The translations under genes were made by a program, and so were the position numbers. Under the pieces are notes generated by a model. That model made no database searches. It was not told the origin of the DNA and was given only the letters and a program-made list of their open reading frames with translations. From Alcanivorax sp. (GTDB lineage: Bacteria; Pseudomonadota; Gammaproteobacteria; Pseudomonadales; Alcanivoracaceae): a stretch of 64,000 nt of DNA. Of this stretch, positions 7,678 to 16,325 are shown piece after piece (positions within the stretch are counted from its first letter, which is position 1; each line of letters opens with the position of its first letter). Location: contig NZ_CP080267.1 in NCBI RefSeq assembly GCF_019431375.1, positions 2,731,933 through 2,795,932 of the forward strand. The letters are read 5' to 3'.

Positions 7678-8330
7678 AGTATTGGTTAATTTCCCCGGTT
7701 CTGCTGATTCTGTCCGCGCCCAGCCATGCACTGGAACCAATGGCGGAAGAGGAAATGCAAACCGTTATTGGCCAGGCCGGTGTGGCACTGGAACTGGGCA
7801 TGGATCTCAACACCAATCCGGACGGCTCCATTGCTCTCGCTGATTGCGACACTCTCGGAGGCCCTTGCCGCCTGGCACTCAGCTTTGCCAACCGCACCGA
7901 TGAATGGCTGGTCTTGAAAGGCTACTACGGCAATTTATCCATCCCCACCCTGAACCTGGACGCAGCCTATCTCAGTGAAGCAGGCAATAACACCACGCTA
8001 TTTGATAGCAGCAAATTCCTGAATGACAGCAACGACTGCCTGTTGCCTGGCGGCAGCTGCGATACCGCGACCCTGGACTCCATGGCTGCCATGAAGCTGT
8101 CTCTGCCCGCAGCTTCAGGGAGCTATGACCCTGCCACAGAAACGAGCAACGGTTACACCAACATCTCTTTCGGCATGACTTTGACCGGCACCGCGGTTGA
8201 ATTTGGTGCCGGTGCAAATGGTTATAACGCCAATGCCAATGGCTCTTTTCTTGGTCTCAGGGTAGCCGATGAAAACGGCCCCTTTGCCGGAGTTAATGTT
8301 CAAGGAAATGCCTACATTTTCGGATTCTGA
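7674..8330 (+). CDS. Secreted GQ-motif protein 2 of 4
   Basis: 218 residues. Signal peptide MKYWLISPVLLILSAPSHA followed by LEPMAEEEMQTVIGQAGVAL, the same N-terminal pattern as its neighbours. The mature part has two cysteine pairs (DCDTLGGPC, DCLLPGGSC) and Asn/Gly-rich strands, ending NVQGNAYIFGF with a terminal aromatic. Translationally coupled to the previous gene (ATGA overlap at 7674). Function not recognised; probably a periplasmic or surface structural protein. It is the shortest of the four. Confidence 0.78.
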   Translation: MKYWLISPVLLILSAPSHALEPMAEEEMQTVIGQAGVALELGMDLNTNPDGSIALADCDTLGGPCRLALSFANRTDEWLVLKGYYGNLSIPTLNLDAAYLSEAGNNTTLFDSSKFLNDSNDCLLPGGSCDTATLDSMAAMKLSLPAASGSYDPATETSNGYTNISFGMTLTGTAVEFGAGANGYNANANGSFLGLRVADENGPFAGVNVQGNAYIFGF

Positions 8331-8345
8331 CGAGCGGAATTTTTC

Positions 8346-9692
8346 ATGAATAAAAAAATAACAAGATTCTCTTTTCTGGCGTTTTTCCTGATTCTTGCAG
8401 CAAGTCCAGGACTTTCAGCCATGCAGGTGATGGATGATGACGAGTTATCCGATATTACCGGTCAGGCCCTGTTTGTAGGCGACAAGGTTACCGAGAATGG
8501 TTATACCTTTTATCGTGGAGGGCTGGATGCCACTCTCGATCTGAACATGAACGTCAAGAATCTCGAGCTGGGTCGCACCGATACAGGTGTGGATCTGCAT
8601 GCAGAAAACCTGGCTTTTGGCTGCACCTCAGATGGAACCAACTGTGTACCTTCAGGTGACGCCACTGGCCTGAAACCCTTTTCCATGTCACGTCCGTATC
8701 TGCAGTTTGCCATCAAGAATGATGACAACCCTACCCTTCGTGAAATCGTGGGTCTTCGCCTTGGCGCAGAGAATGTCACTGGCCCACTCAGCATTGGAAA
8801 GTTCAAATCTTTCAGCGGTTTCCTCAATGCTACCGCCAATATCGAAATGCAGGGTCAGTATGACGTGGGCGTTACTTGTGACAACGCCAGTGCTCCCTGC
8901 CAGGGAACCGCACAGGACCAGGGCTGCTGTGTATTCTGGACACCACGGCCGCCCACCAATGACGGCAGCACTTACTATGAAGAAAACCCGGGAACCAATG
9001 CTCCCGGTGATGCGGACCCCAATAATGATTTTAGCCAGCCGGAGTGGACTCTTGGGGTCAATGATGATCACGAATGTGTTTTGGGGACCTGTGCTTCTTT
9101 CAGCAACCTTACCGTCGAGTTCGAAACACAGAGAAGAACAGGGCTTCCGGTATCACTCAATGGTAAACGCCAGACCCAGGCTTTTATTTATGACCTCAGA
9201 CTGGCCGATCTGGTGGACGATATCATCCATGGAACGGATACCACGAACCCTCTCGGGATCGTTCGTCCGGATGGTTTTTCCGGGGGGCTCCTGGACGCGG
9301 TACTTCCCTTGCTTCGAGGCAGCATTGCCGACAAGTTCAAGAATCAATTGGCGACCGGGCTGGGAGTAACCGATGTAAATGGCAACGGTATTCATGATGA
9401 TTTGAATGCTTACAACATGCCTTACAACATCTCCAACTTGCACCAAGTAGACATCAATTCCAGCAACTTTGGTCTTACCTTTCAAAAAGAGGATATCCAG
9501 TACCCAGGTTTCCAGGCAGCCATGCCTGCGGGTTGGGCCATGCACATGCCAGATGCTTTCACTCTCGATATTTCCGACAAGACATCCGTTTTCGTTGGCA
9601 ATATCGCAACCAGTACCGCAGCACGTGATGGCAACATCATTGGGCTGGATCCGGTTTATGACAACTGTTTTGGCAGTGCCCAGTTCTGCTAG
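8346..9692 (+). CDS. Secreted GQ-motif protein 3 of 4
   Basis: 448 residues. Signal peptide (FLILAASPGLSA), then MQVMDDDELSDITGQALFVG. The body contains several cysteines, including a CC pair (DQGCCVF), and an acidic loop DVNGNGIHDD around residue 345 that looks like a calcium-binding D-x-N-x-N-G loop. Lies 15 bases after gene 2 in the same operon. Family not recognised beyond the shared N-terminal motif. Confidence 0.78.
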   Translation: MNKKITRFSFLAFFLILAASPGLSAMQVMDDDELSDITGQALFVGDKVTENGYTFYRGGLDATLDLNMNVKNLELGRTDTGVDLHAENLAFGCTSDGTNCVPSGDATGLKPFSMSRPYLQFAIKNDDNPTLREIVGLRLGAENVTGPLSIGKFKSFSGFLNATANIEMQGQYDVGVTCDNASAPCQGTAQDQGCCVFWTPRPPTNDGSTYYEENPGTNAPGDADPNNDFSQPEWTLGVNDDHECVLGTCASFSNLTVEFETQRRTGLPVSLNGKRQTQAFIYDLRLADLVDDIIHGTDTTNPLGIVRPDGFSGGLLDAVLPLLRGSIADKFKNQLATGLGVTDVNGNGIHDDLNAYNMPYNISNLHQVDINSSNFGLTFQKEDIQYPGFQAAMPAGWAMHMPDAFTLDISDKTSVFVGNIATSTAARDGNIIGLDPVYDNCFGSAQFC

Positions 9693-9712
9693 CAGCCACA
9701 CAGGTAAACGCC

Positions 9713-11878
9713 ATGACTATATTCAGCCTAACAACCAGATCAATACTGGCCCTGATACCGATAGGTCTTGCTCCCACCGTCCAGGCACTCACTCCCCTTT
9801 CCGAGGGTGAACTTTCCAGCGTGGCCGGGCAGGATGGCATTTCCCTGCAAGGTAATATCACCAGCCCGGATATTCGCAGCATCAGTTGGAGCGCTGACAG
9901 CTCAACCGTGCAAGCGAATAATATGGCGATCCAGAATGTGGACGGTAGCAGCCCCTACAGCGGGGACCCCTTCACTCTCGCTATGACGATCGATGCGGGT
10001 ACCGATGGAACCAATCCGTTGCCGTTCATCAATGCAGACGTCACCCTTCCGCGTTTTCGTCTTTATACGGGCGATTTCATTCATAGCGGCATCGGAAGCA
10101 GCAATGGCCAGATGGCTCTGGATTCCTCCCTTACCTTTCACTACAGCGGCCCACTGCTTGCGGACACCACGGATAGTGGTTTGACCAGCCTTGCCCTGGA
10201 CATGGCGCCGTCGACGCTGTTTTACCGCCAGGGCGGCTCGGGTTCTCCGGAATTCGGACTTAACAATCTGGAAGTGGACTTCAGTGTTAGCAATGCCAAT
10301 CTCAACGCGGACGCCACAGGTCTGATTCTTGACGCCGCACGAGCCGACGTAAAACTGTTGGCGGATTTCACTTATGACTCTGACGGCATTTCGCCGTTCG
10401 CCATTACTGAGGCAGATCGGCCCACTCTCACCAGCGGCTGGGCCGGTGGCCTGGAGAACTTTCGTGCCCGGCTGGCCGGCGGCGGTGCCTGGAGCGGTGG
10501 CGACGAGAATATTGGCAATCGCAGCGAAGGGCTGAATTTGGCCCTGCGCTGGGATTTTGCCAACGATTTCCAGTGGGTATTGGGTGAAACGGATGACCCT
10601 TCCCAAACCCCTCGCCTGGGAACCACCATCCTGTTCGATAAATGGCAGTCACTGGACAGTACTGTCTCCGCCTTCAACTTCCCCAATATTACCCTGGACC
10701 CACTGGCCGGCGGTGAGGCTCCTGCCGGGCTTTGCTGGCTGGGGCTGAGTAACACCAGTGGCTGCAGCGATGGCGGCACACTGGTGGATGTGCCCCTGGA
10801 CAGCACCGGCGGCCTGGCGCTGCTGGTGCGTAATGGCCATCTGGGAGCCTATTCCAGCGGCGTCACCGTACGGGATGATGTCAACGGTGATGGCGAATAT
10901 CTGAATAACGGCATCGCCGGAGACCCGGGCAATGATGAAGTCTGGACCAAGAACTGGGGGCTGATTTATACCTTGGGCAGCGTGGACGGCAATATTTACC
11001 TCTACCCGGGCGGCGGTAACGCTGATACCCACCTGGCCGGCGCCACACTCCCCGGCTTACGCACGGACCTGGTGCTGAAAATCCAGTCGCGGGCCCGCGA
11101 TGGCGGTGACATGGATAACGATGGCAATACCAGCGAGATTGTCGGCCCCAGCCTGTCCAGCGATGACGCTTACAACCAGTTTACCCGCGGCAGTCACTTC
11201 ATGATCGCCGACACCGATACCAATTTGGCGGTGGGTTTTCACAGTGTCGACCTGCTGCTGTCCGCCAACGACCTTTATATTTCTGTACTGAACTCCGGGC
11301 TGAACCTGAACACCAGCGAGGCCCGCATCCAGTTTCTGGGGCGCTTTGGCGGTGGCCCCTTCCCGGACCTGAGCAGCAACCCGGTCAAAGGGCTGGATAT
11401 CAATGCCAACCTGGAGTTCAGCCAGTTTGATCTTAACCTGAACGGTTCCCCCAGCTGCGCCAGTCCACCTTGCCCTGTGTACCTGCGTTACGCCGGTGAC
11501 TTTAGCCTTACAGACCTGGATAGCTCCCTGGCACACACCCAGAGTAGTGACGACGTAATTGATGACGGCACTTTTATTTCTATTTCGGAGCCGGGCCAAC
11601 CGGATGTGGACCTGCGTCTGGCCCGGATCACGGGGGATATCGCGGTTCGTAACGGCCAACTGGATTTACAATCGACCGCTGACAACAGCAATGGCGATCC
11701 GGCCAAACTGCTGATTCAGCAGGAATTGCTGTTTGGGGCTACGGCTGGCGGTGCGGCACTGGAAATTGGGCGATTGGAATTCGGCAACCGCAACCTGGGG
11801 ACCATGGTGATTCCCTCGGGGCAGCTGCGCACCCGGGTTGGTCTCACCTGCCAGACCACTAATGGGGTTTGCAACTAG
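9713..11878 (+). CDS. Secreted GQ-motif protein 4 of 4, large
   Basis: 721 residues, the largest of the set. Signal peptide to about residue 25, then LTPLSEGELSSVAGQDGISL, the clearest form of the shared motif. The rest is a long series of polar beta-strand-like segments (NLEVDFSVSNANL, LDINANLEFSQFDLNLNG) with acidic Gly/Asn loops such as DDVNGDGEYLN and DMDNDGNTSE resembling calcium-binding loops. This pattern fits a surface or filament-like structural protein. Starts 20 bases after gene 3; last gene of the operon. No clear terminator is visible before the convergent mnmE stop 9 bases downstream. Confidence 0.78.
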   Translation: MTIFSLTTRSILALIPIGLAPTVQALTPLSEGELSSVAGQDGISLQGNITSPDIRSISWSADSSTVQANNMAIQNVDGSSPYSGDPFTLAMTIDAGTDGTNPLPFINADVTLPRFRLYTGDFIHSGIGSSNGQMALDSSLTFHYSGPLLADTTDSGLTSLALDMAPSTLFYRQGGSGSPEFGLNNLEVDFSVSNANLNADATGLILDAARADVKLLADFTYDSDGISPFAITEADRPTLTSGWAGGLENFRARLAGGGAWSGGDENIGNRSEGLNLALRWDFANDFQWVLGETDDPSQTPRLGTTILFDKWQSLDSTVSAFNFPNITLDPLAGGEAPAGLCWLGLSNTSGCSDGGTLVDVPLDSTGGLALLVRNGHLGAYSSGVTVRDDVNGDGEYLNNGIAGDPGNDEVWTKNWGLIYTLGSVDGNIYLYPGGGNADTHLAGATLPGLRTDLVLKIQSRARDGGDMDNDGNTSEIVGPSLSSDDAYNQFTRGSHFMIADTDTNLAVGFHSVDLLLSANDLYISVLNSGLNLNTSEARIQFLGRFGGGPFPDLSSNPVKGLDINANLEFSQFDLNLNGSPSCASPPCPVYLRYAGDFSLTDLDSSLAHTQSSDDVIDDGTFISISEPGQPDVDLRLARITGDIAVRNGQLDLQSTADNSNGDPAKLLIQQELLFGATAGGAALEIGRLEFGNRNLGTMVIPSGQLRTRVGLTCQTTNGVCN

Positions 11879-11887
11879 GGCGCCTGG

Positions 11888-13270
11888 TTATTTGCCGATA
11901 CAGAAGGAAGAGAAAATCCGCCCCAGCAGATCATCCGCGGTAAAAGCACCGGTGATTTCTTCCAGGACTTTCTGGGCGGCACGCAGATCTTCGGCCAGCA
12001 GTTCGCCGGCGGCGTGGTCCTGCAGTTGCTGCTCGCCCTTGTCCAGGGCGGCCAGGGCCTGCTCCAGGGCAGTGATATGGCGGCGGCGGGCAGAGAAGCG
12101 ACTCTGTCCCTCACCCTGCCCCATCCCTTTGAAACCGGCAGCGGCTTTCAGGTGTTCACGCAACTCGGGTAACCCGTCACCGGTGGCGGCGGAGATCACG
12201 AAGCTGCCGTTTTCCCGGGGACCGGGGGTCATGCCGGACAGGTCCGCCTTGTTGAGCACCACTGTCACTGGTAACTCCAGGTTTTCCAGTTGCTGCTGGC
12301 TCTGCGGCAACAAGCTGTGGATATCTTGTGGATTAACGTCGCCGTCGCGGGAATCCACCATCACCAGCAGTCGGTCGGCTTTTTTCATTTCCGCATAGGC
12401 CCGGCGGATCCCCTCCTGCTCCACCACGTCGGCACTGTCACGCAGGCCAGCGGTGTCGATCAGGTTCAGGGGCATGCCGTCGAGCTGGATGGCTTCGCGC
12501 AACACATCCCGGGTGGTGCCGGCAATATCTGTGACGATGGCAGCATCAAAACCGGCCAGGGCGTTCATCAGGGAAGACTTGCCGGCGTTGGGTTTGCCGG
12601 CGATTACCAGGGTCATGCCCTCCCGCACCAGACGCCCCTGATTGGCCTCCTCCAGCACCCGCTGGCATTGTGCGCGGAGGTCACGCAGATCACCAGCCAC
12701 CTTGCCGTCGGAAAGAAAGTCGATTTCCTCTTCCGGGAAATCGATAGCCGCTTCCACATAGATGCGCAGCCCGATCAGTTCCTCCACCAGGCGATTCACC
12801 TGGTCGGAAAAGACCCCCTGCAGGGAATGCAGGGCGGCACGGGCCGAGGCGCTGGTGCCCGCATCAATCAGATCGGCGATGGCCTCGGCCTGGGTCAGAT
12901 CCATCTTGTCGTTGAGGAAAGCCCGCTGGGAGAACTCCCCGGCCCGGGCCTGCCGGGCGCCGGCGGCAATGCAGGCGGCCACCAGCATATCCAGGATTAC
13001 CGGGCCACCGTGGCCCTGCAGCTCCACCACGTCTTCGCCGGTAAAGGAATGGGGCGCAGGGAAGGCAATGACCAGCCCCTCGTCAATGGTCTCACCGCCG
13101 GCATCCCGGAATCGGGAGAAATGCGCCATTCGCGGGGTCAGTGAGCGGTCACCAATCAATTTACCGGCAATCGCTTGTGAGTCCGGGCCGGACAGGCGCA
13201 CCACACCAACACCACCCCGGCCGGGCGCCGTGGCAATGGCAACAATAGTGTCCTGGGCAGTATTTGACAT
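11888..13270 (-). CDS. mnmE: tRNA modification GTPase MnmE
   Basis: 460 residues, standard length. With MnmG it installs 5-carboxymethylaminomethyl at U34 of certain tRNAs. The N-terminal folate-binding domain begins DTIVAIATAPGRGGVGVVRLSG. The G domain lies within the helical part: G1 GKPNAGKSSLMNAL, G2 region DIAGTTRD, G3 DTAGLRDS, G4 NKADLSG. The C-terminus ends FCIGK, carrying the conserved catalytic cysteine motif. The start MSNTAQDTI at 13270 fits the family better than the longer frame to 13294. It is downstream of yidC in the conserved rpmH-rnpA-yidC-mnmE order. Confidence 0.97.
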   Translation of the reverse strand: MSNTAQDTIVAIATAPGRGGVGVVRLSGPDSQAIAGKLIGDRSLTPRMAHFSRFRDAGGETIDEGLVIAFPAPHSFTGEDVVELQGHGGPVILDMLVAACIAAGARQARAGEFSQRAFLNDKMDLTQAEAIADLIDAGTSASARAALHSLQGVFSDQVNRLVEELIGLRIYVEAAIDFPEEEIDFLSDGKVAGDLRDLRAQCQRVLEEANQGRLVREGMTLVIAGKPNAGKSSLMNALAGFDAAIVTDIAGTTRDVLREAIQLDGMPLNLIDTAGLRDSADVVEQEGIRRAYAEMKKADRLLVMVDSRDGDVNPQDIHSLLPQSQQQLENLELPVTVVLNKADLSGMTPGPRENGSFVISAATGDGLPELREHLKAAAGFKGMGQGEGQSRFSARRRHITALEQALAALDKGEQQLQDHAAGELLAEDLRAAQKVLEEITGAFTADDLLGRIFSSFCIGK

Positions 13271-13413
13271 AGAGAAAGCAGCTACAAGCAACACGCTTCA
13301 AGCCGCAAGGAAACCCCAAAACCGTGGGAATGTCACGGCATTTACAAGACAGAAGCGCGGGATTGGATTACCTCGATTGGCACCCAGACCTCCCGCGCTT
13401 TGCAACTTGCCCG

Positions 13414-15150
13414 TTAACCTTCGTTTTCGATCTTGCGGGTAATCACCCACTGCTGGGCAATGGAAAGGATATTGTTGGTCAGCCAGTACAGTACCAGACC
13501 CGCCGGGAACCACAGCATGAACACGGAGAACACCACCGGCATCCACTTCATCACCTGAGCCTGCATGGGATCTGCCGGCGTCGGGTTGAGACGGGTTTGC
13601 AGGAACATGGAGGCGCCCATCAGAATCGGCAGCACGAAGTAGGGGTCCATCACTGACAGATCGTTGATCCACAGGAAGAACGGCGCCTGACGAAGCTCCA
13701 CGGATTCCAGCAGCACGTAATACAGAGCAATGAACACCGGCATCTGAACCAGCATGGGCAAACAACCACCCAGCGGGTTGATCTTTTCGCGCTGGAACAG
13801 CTTCATGGTTTCCATCTGCGCTTTCTGCCGGTCGTTCTTGTTCTGCTCCTTGATGCGCTGCATCTCCGGCGCCACCTTGCGCATTTTCGCCATGGAGCGA
13901 TAGCTGGTGGCACTGAGCTTGAAGAAGATCGCCTTGATGATAAAGGTCAGCAGGATGATCGCCACACCCCAGTTGGCCACACCGGCACCGATATCGATAT
14001 CCATGCCGAACACGGACACTTCACCGCTCTGCAGGAATACCAGCAGCGCAAAGATGGGCTGGGAAATAAACCACAGCCAGCCGTAGTCCACGGTCATGTT
14101 CAGGCCTGGGCTGATGGCTTCCAGCTTGTCCTGCTTTTTGGGGCCGGCATAGAACTCGGCGTACAGCACTTTTTCTTCACCCGGCGCCACCTTGACGGTG
14201 GGTGACACGAAACGCAGCAGATACTGTCCGCGCTTTTTCAGATACACGCTGGAGTAATGATTCTTTTGCTGGGCATCCGGCACCCAGGCAGACACGAAGT
14301 AGTGCTGTGCCATGGCCACCCAGCCGCCCTGCACGGTCAGGTCCAGGGGGCTTTCCGCCATGTCTTCGAAATCGAGTTTGTTATAGGGCTTTTCACTATC
14401 CCAGTAGGCACCGCCCAGATAGGTGGGCATGGGAATGAAGCCGCTGTTGGACAGGCCCGGGTCGTCGCTGCCATCGCGCTTGATCTGACCATACAAGGCA
14501 CCGGACCACTCGCTGTTGCCCTGGTTGCGAACAATATGGCTGACACGGACCAGGTAGCTGCCGCGCTCGAAGGTGAAACGCTTGACCAGCTCTGCGCCAT
14601 TGTCCTGACGCAGGGTCAGGTCCACGTTCAGTTCCTGGTTGCCTTCATCCAGCTGATAGCTTTGCTTGGCAGCACTCCACAAAGGACGGCCGGCGCTGGA
14701 ATCTGTGCCGTCCTTGCCGATCAGACCACTCTGGGCCACATAGGTGCGGCTGGCATCCTGCTCGAGCAACACGAAAGGCTGGTCCGGGGTATCCGCATGG
14801 CGGGGGTACTCTGGCAACGCCAGACGTACGATATCGCCCCCTTTGGGATCGATCTCCACTCGCAGCACATCGGTGCTGACGCGGATGCGTTCCGGTCTGG
14901 CAGTAGCGTCGGCGGATTCAGAAGGAGGCGCGTCGGCCTGTTCTGCCGGCGCAGAGGGAATACCGTCGTCGGTAGTCTCGGCCTGGGGTTCGGGGAGGTC
15001 GAGCCCGTCGTCATTGCCTTGCGCGTTCTGCGCAACTTCTTCAACGGCGGCTGGCTGGGTCGGATTGGCATAATCCTGTTGCCAGGCCTGAATCATCAGG
15101 TAGGAAACGATGGCAATGCCGGTAATAACTAGGGCGCGCTGGATTTCCAT
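13414..15150 (-). CDS. yidC: Membrane protein insertase YidC
   Basis: 578 residues, typical for a gammaproteobacterial YidC. Inserts and folds inner-membrane proteins, with or without SecYEG. N-terminal transmembrane anchor (ALVITGIAIVSYLMI), an acidic Pro/Ala-rich linker, the large periplasmic beta-sandwich domain (about 60-340), then the conserved five-helix core from about 350 (YGWLWFISQPIFALLVFLQS, KINPLGGCLPMLVQMPVFIA, ending in LVLYWLTNNILSIAQQWVI). It starts 40 bases after the rnpA stop, a gap too small to hold yidD. Confidence 0.98.
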   Translation of the reverse strand: MEIQRALVITGIAIVSYLMIQAWQQDYANPTQPAAVEEVAQNAQGNDDGLDLPEPQAETTDDGIPSAPAEQADAPPSESADATARPERIRVSTDVLRVEIDPKGGDIVRLALPEYPRHADTPDQPFVLLEQDASRTYVAQSGLIGKDGTDSSAGRPLWSAAKQSYQLDEGNQELNVDLTLRQDNGAELVKRFTFERGSYLVRVSHIVRNQGNSEWSGALYGQIKRDGSDDPGLSNSGFIPMPTYLGGAYWDSEKPYNKLDFEDMAESPLDLTVQGGWVAMAQHYFVSAWVPDAQQKNHYSSVYLKKRGQYLLRFVSPTVKVAPGEEKVLYAEFYAGPKKQDKLEAISPGLNMTVDYGWLWFISQPIFALLVFLQSGEVSVFGMDIDIGAGVANWGVAIILLTFIIKAIFFKLSATSYRSMAKMRKVAPEMQRIKEQNKNDRQKAQMETMKLFQREKINPLGGCLPMLVQMPVFIALYYVLLESVELRQAPFFLWINDLSVMDPYFVLPILMGASMFLQTRLNPTPADPMQAQVMKWMPVVFSVFMLWFPAGLVLYWLTNNILSIAQQWVITRKIENEG

Positions 15151-15190
15151 AACGGGCTATTCTGTGGCGTGAAAAACGGGCCGCAGTTTC

Positions 15191-15556
15191 TCAAGCTTGC
15201 CCGCACTTAGCAAGCAGCTTGTCGAATAGCTTGCCGAGCTGATCAGTGACTTCTGCCGGGTCCGGGTGATCAATGCGTCCACGTACCAGCAGGATAATGT
15301 CCAGACCGGCCAGTTGTTGCTGGCGTAGCCGGAACTGTTCCCGGGCTCTGCGCTTGACGCAGCCACGGTCCACAGCACGCTTGGCACGTTTGCGGCCAAT
15401 CACCAATCCCAGGCGGGGCAGCGCTTGCTGGTTCGGACAGGCCAACAACAGAAACACCGCATTGCCCACCTTCCATTTGGAGTGGTCGAATACGGTCTGA
15501 TATTGGGATCCGGTAAGAAGTCTGTGCTGGCGGGTAAAAGCCTGGGTTGTCGGCAC
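15191..15556 (-). CDS. rnpA: Ribonuclease P protein component
   Basis: 121 residues. Protein subunit that helps the RNase P RNA bind precursor tRNA. The basic RNR motif is visible as KRAVDRGCVKRRAREQFR at about residues 58-75, after the N-terminal RLLTGSQYQTVFDHSKW that starts the fold. It follows rpmH by 38 bases, the universal arrangement. Confidence 0.95.
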   Translation of the reverse strand: MPTTQAFTRQHRLLTGSQYQTVFDHSKWKVGNAVFLLLACPNQQALPRLGLVIGRKRAKRAVDRGCVKRRAREQFRLRQQQLAGLDIILLVRGRIDHPDPAEVTDQLGKLFDKLLAKCGQA

Positions 15557-15594
15557 TGTTACCTCAGCCAGGAGGGCAGAGTAAAACGGTTGGC

Positions 15595-15729
15595 TCAGGC
15601 AGCCAACCGCTTACGACCCTTGGCACGACGAGCTGCCAGGATTTTGCGACCATTTTTGGTCGCCATGCGAGCACGGAAACCGTGGGCACGTTTGCGCTTG
15701 AGTACGCTGGGCTGAAATGTGCGTTTCAT
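15595..15729 (-). CDS. rpmH: 50S ribosomal protein L34
   Basis: 44 residues, [18 protein letters not shown] through to KGRKRLAA, an almost invariant family sequence. The start at 15729 is fixed by this N-terminus; the longer open frame to 15801 is not used. It is the first gene of the rpmH-rnpA-yidC-mnmE group and is transcribed away from the origin region. Confidence 0.98.
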
Positions 15730-15906
15730 GGTGTCTTCCCCATGGAATGAGACATCAATTAGAAGGCCGGCAAGTCTAGGGAAAGCGTAATGCCCTGTCA
15801 ATCGGCTTTTCAGGCATGTGCCAAGCGGGCTGGAGAGAACTGTTAATAGAACTTAAATATTTAAATGTTTTTAATAGTAGTAGTTATTATAGGGGAAGCG
15901 CCTTTT

Positions 15907-15915
15907 TGTGGATAA
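15907..15915 (-). promoter_or_regulatory. DnaA box (perfect)
   Basis: TGTGGATAA, the complement of TTATCCACA, immediately beside the AT-rich segment. Confidence 0.85.
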
Positions 15916-16039
15916 GCCTGAAAACCCCTTTTAAATCATTATCTTGCTTCGTTGATAACTTGCGTACCATTGTGTGTAAGTACTGGGGACGAGCGGGGGA
16001 CGAGCTGTCATTAAATGTGGGTATAAGTTGTACCTCCGG

Positions 16040-16048
16040 TTATCCACC
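16040..16048 (+). promoter_or_regulatory. DnaA box (one mismatch)
   Basis: TTATCCACC; differs from TTATCCACA at the last base. Confidence 0.65.
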
Positions 16049-16087
16049 GGGTTGTGCCTGCATCCCCGCACAGGGTTATGGCCCTAG

Positions 16088-16096
16088 TTATCCACA
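16088..16096 (+). promoter_or_regulatory. DnaA box (perfect)
   Basis: TTATCCACA, exact consensus. Confidence 0.85.
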
Positions 16097-16126
16097 GAAA
16101 TAAAGCCGGAAAAATCCCAGCTGTCC

Positions 16127-16135
16127 TGTGGATAG
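16127..16135 (-). promoter_or_regulatory. DnaA box (one mismatch)
   Basis: TGTGGATAG; complement CTATCCACA differs from consensus at the first base. About 190 bases upstream of dnaA. Confidence 0.6.
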
Positions 16136-16325
16136 TTATCGCGCGGAGGGGGTAGAATGACGGGCTCGATTGCGGTTCATTGACCGAATTTTCATTCAGT
16201 TCATAAAAGACGATTCAGGGGCCGGGTGCCGCTGGACTGTGATTTCTGTCGCGGTCGGGTCCCTTCGTTCTTCTGCGCCTGCGGGGCGGAAGCACGGTAT
16301 CGTTTCAGGATAATAAGGCGTGTGC

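Larger units (their letters stand above)
15730..16319. other. oriC: Chromosomal replication origin region (oriC)
   Basis: Gene-free region of about 590 bases between rpmH and dnaA. It contains an AT-rich stretch at 15841-15895 suitable as the unwinding element, and four DnaA boxes: 15907-15915 (TGTGGATAA, perfect on minus), 16040-16048 (TTATCCACC, one mismatch), 16088-16096 (TTATCCACA, perfect) and 16127-16135 (TGTGGATAG, one mismatch on minus). Position and content match known Pseudomonas origins. The promoters of rpmH and dnaA must also lie here. Confidence 0.85.

Noticed and set aside
15157..15399. Minus-strand frame between rnpA and yidC as yidD
   Set aside because: It overlaps rnpA in another frame and its translation lacks the YidD Cys/Tyr/Pro signature.
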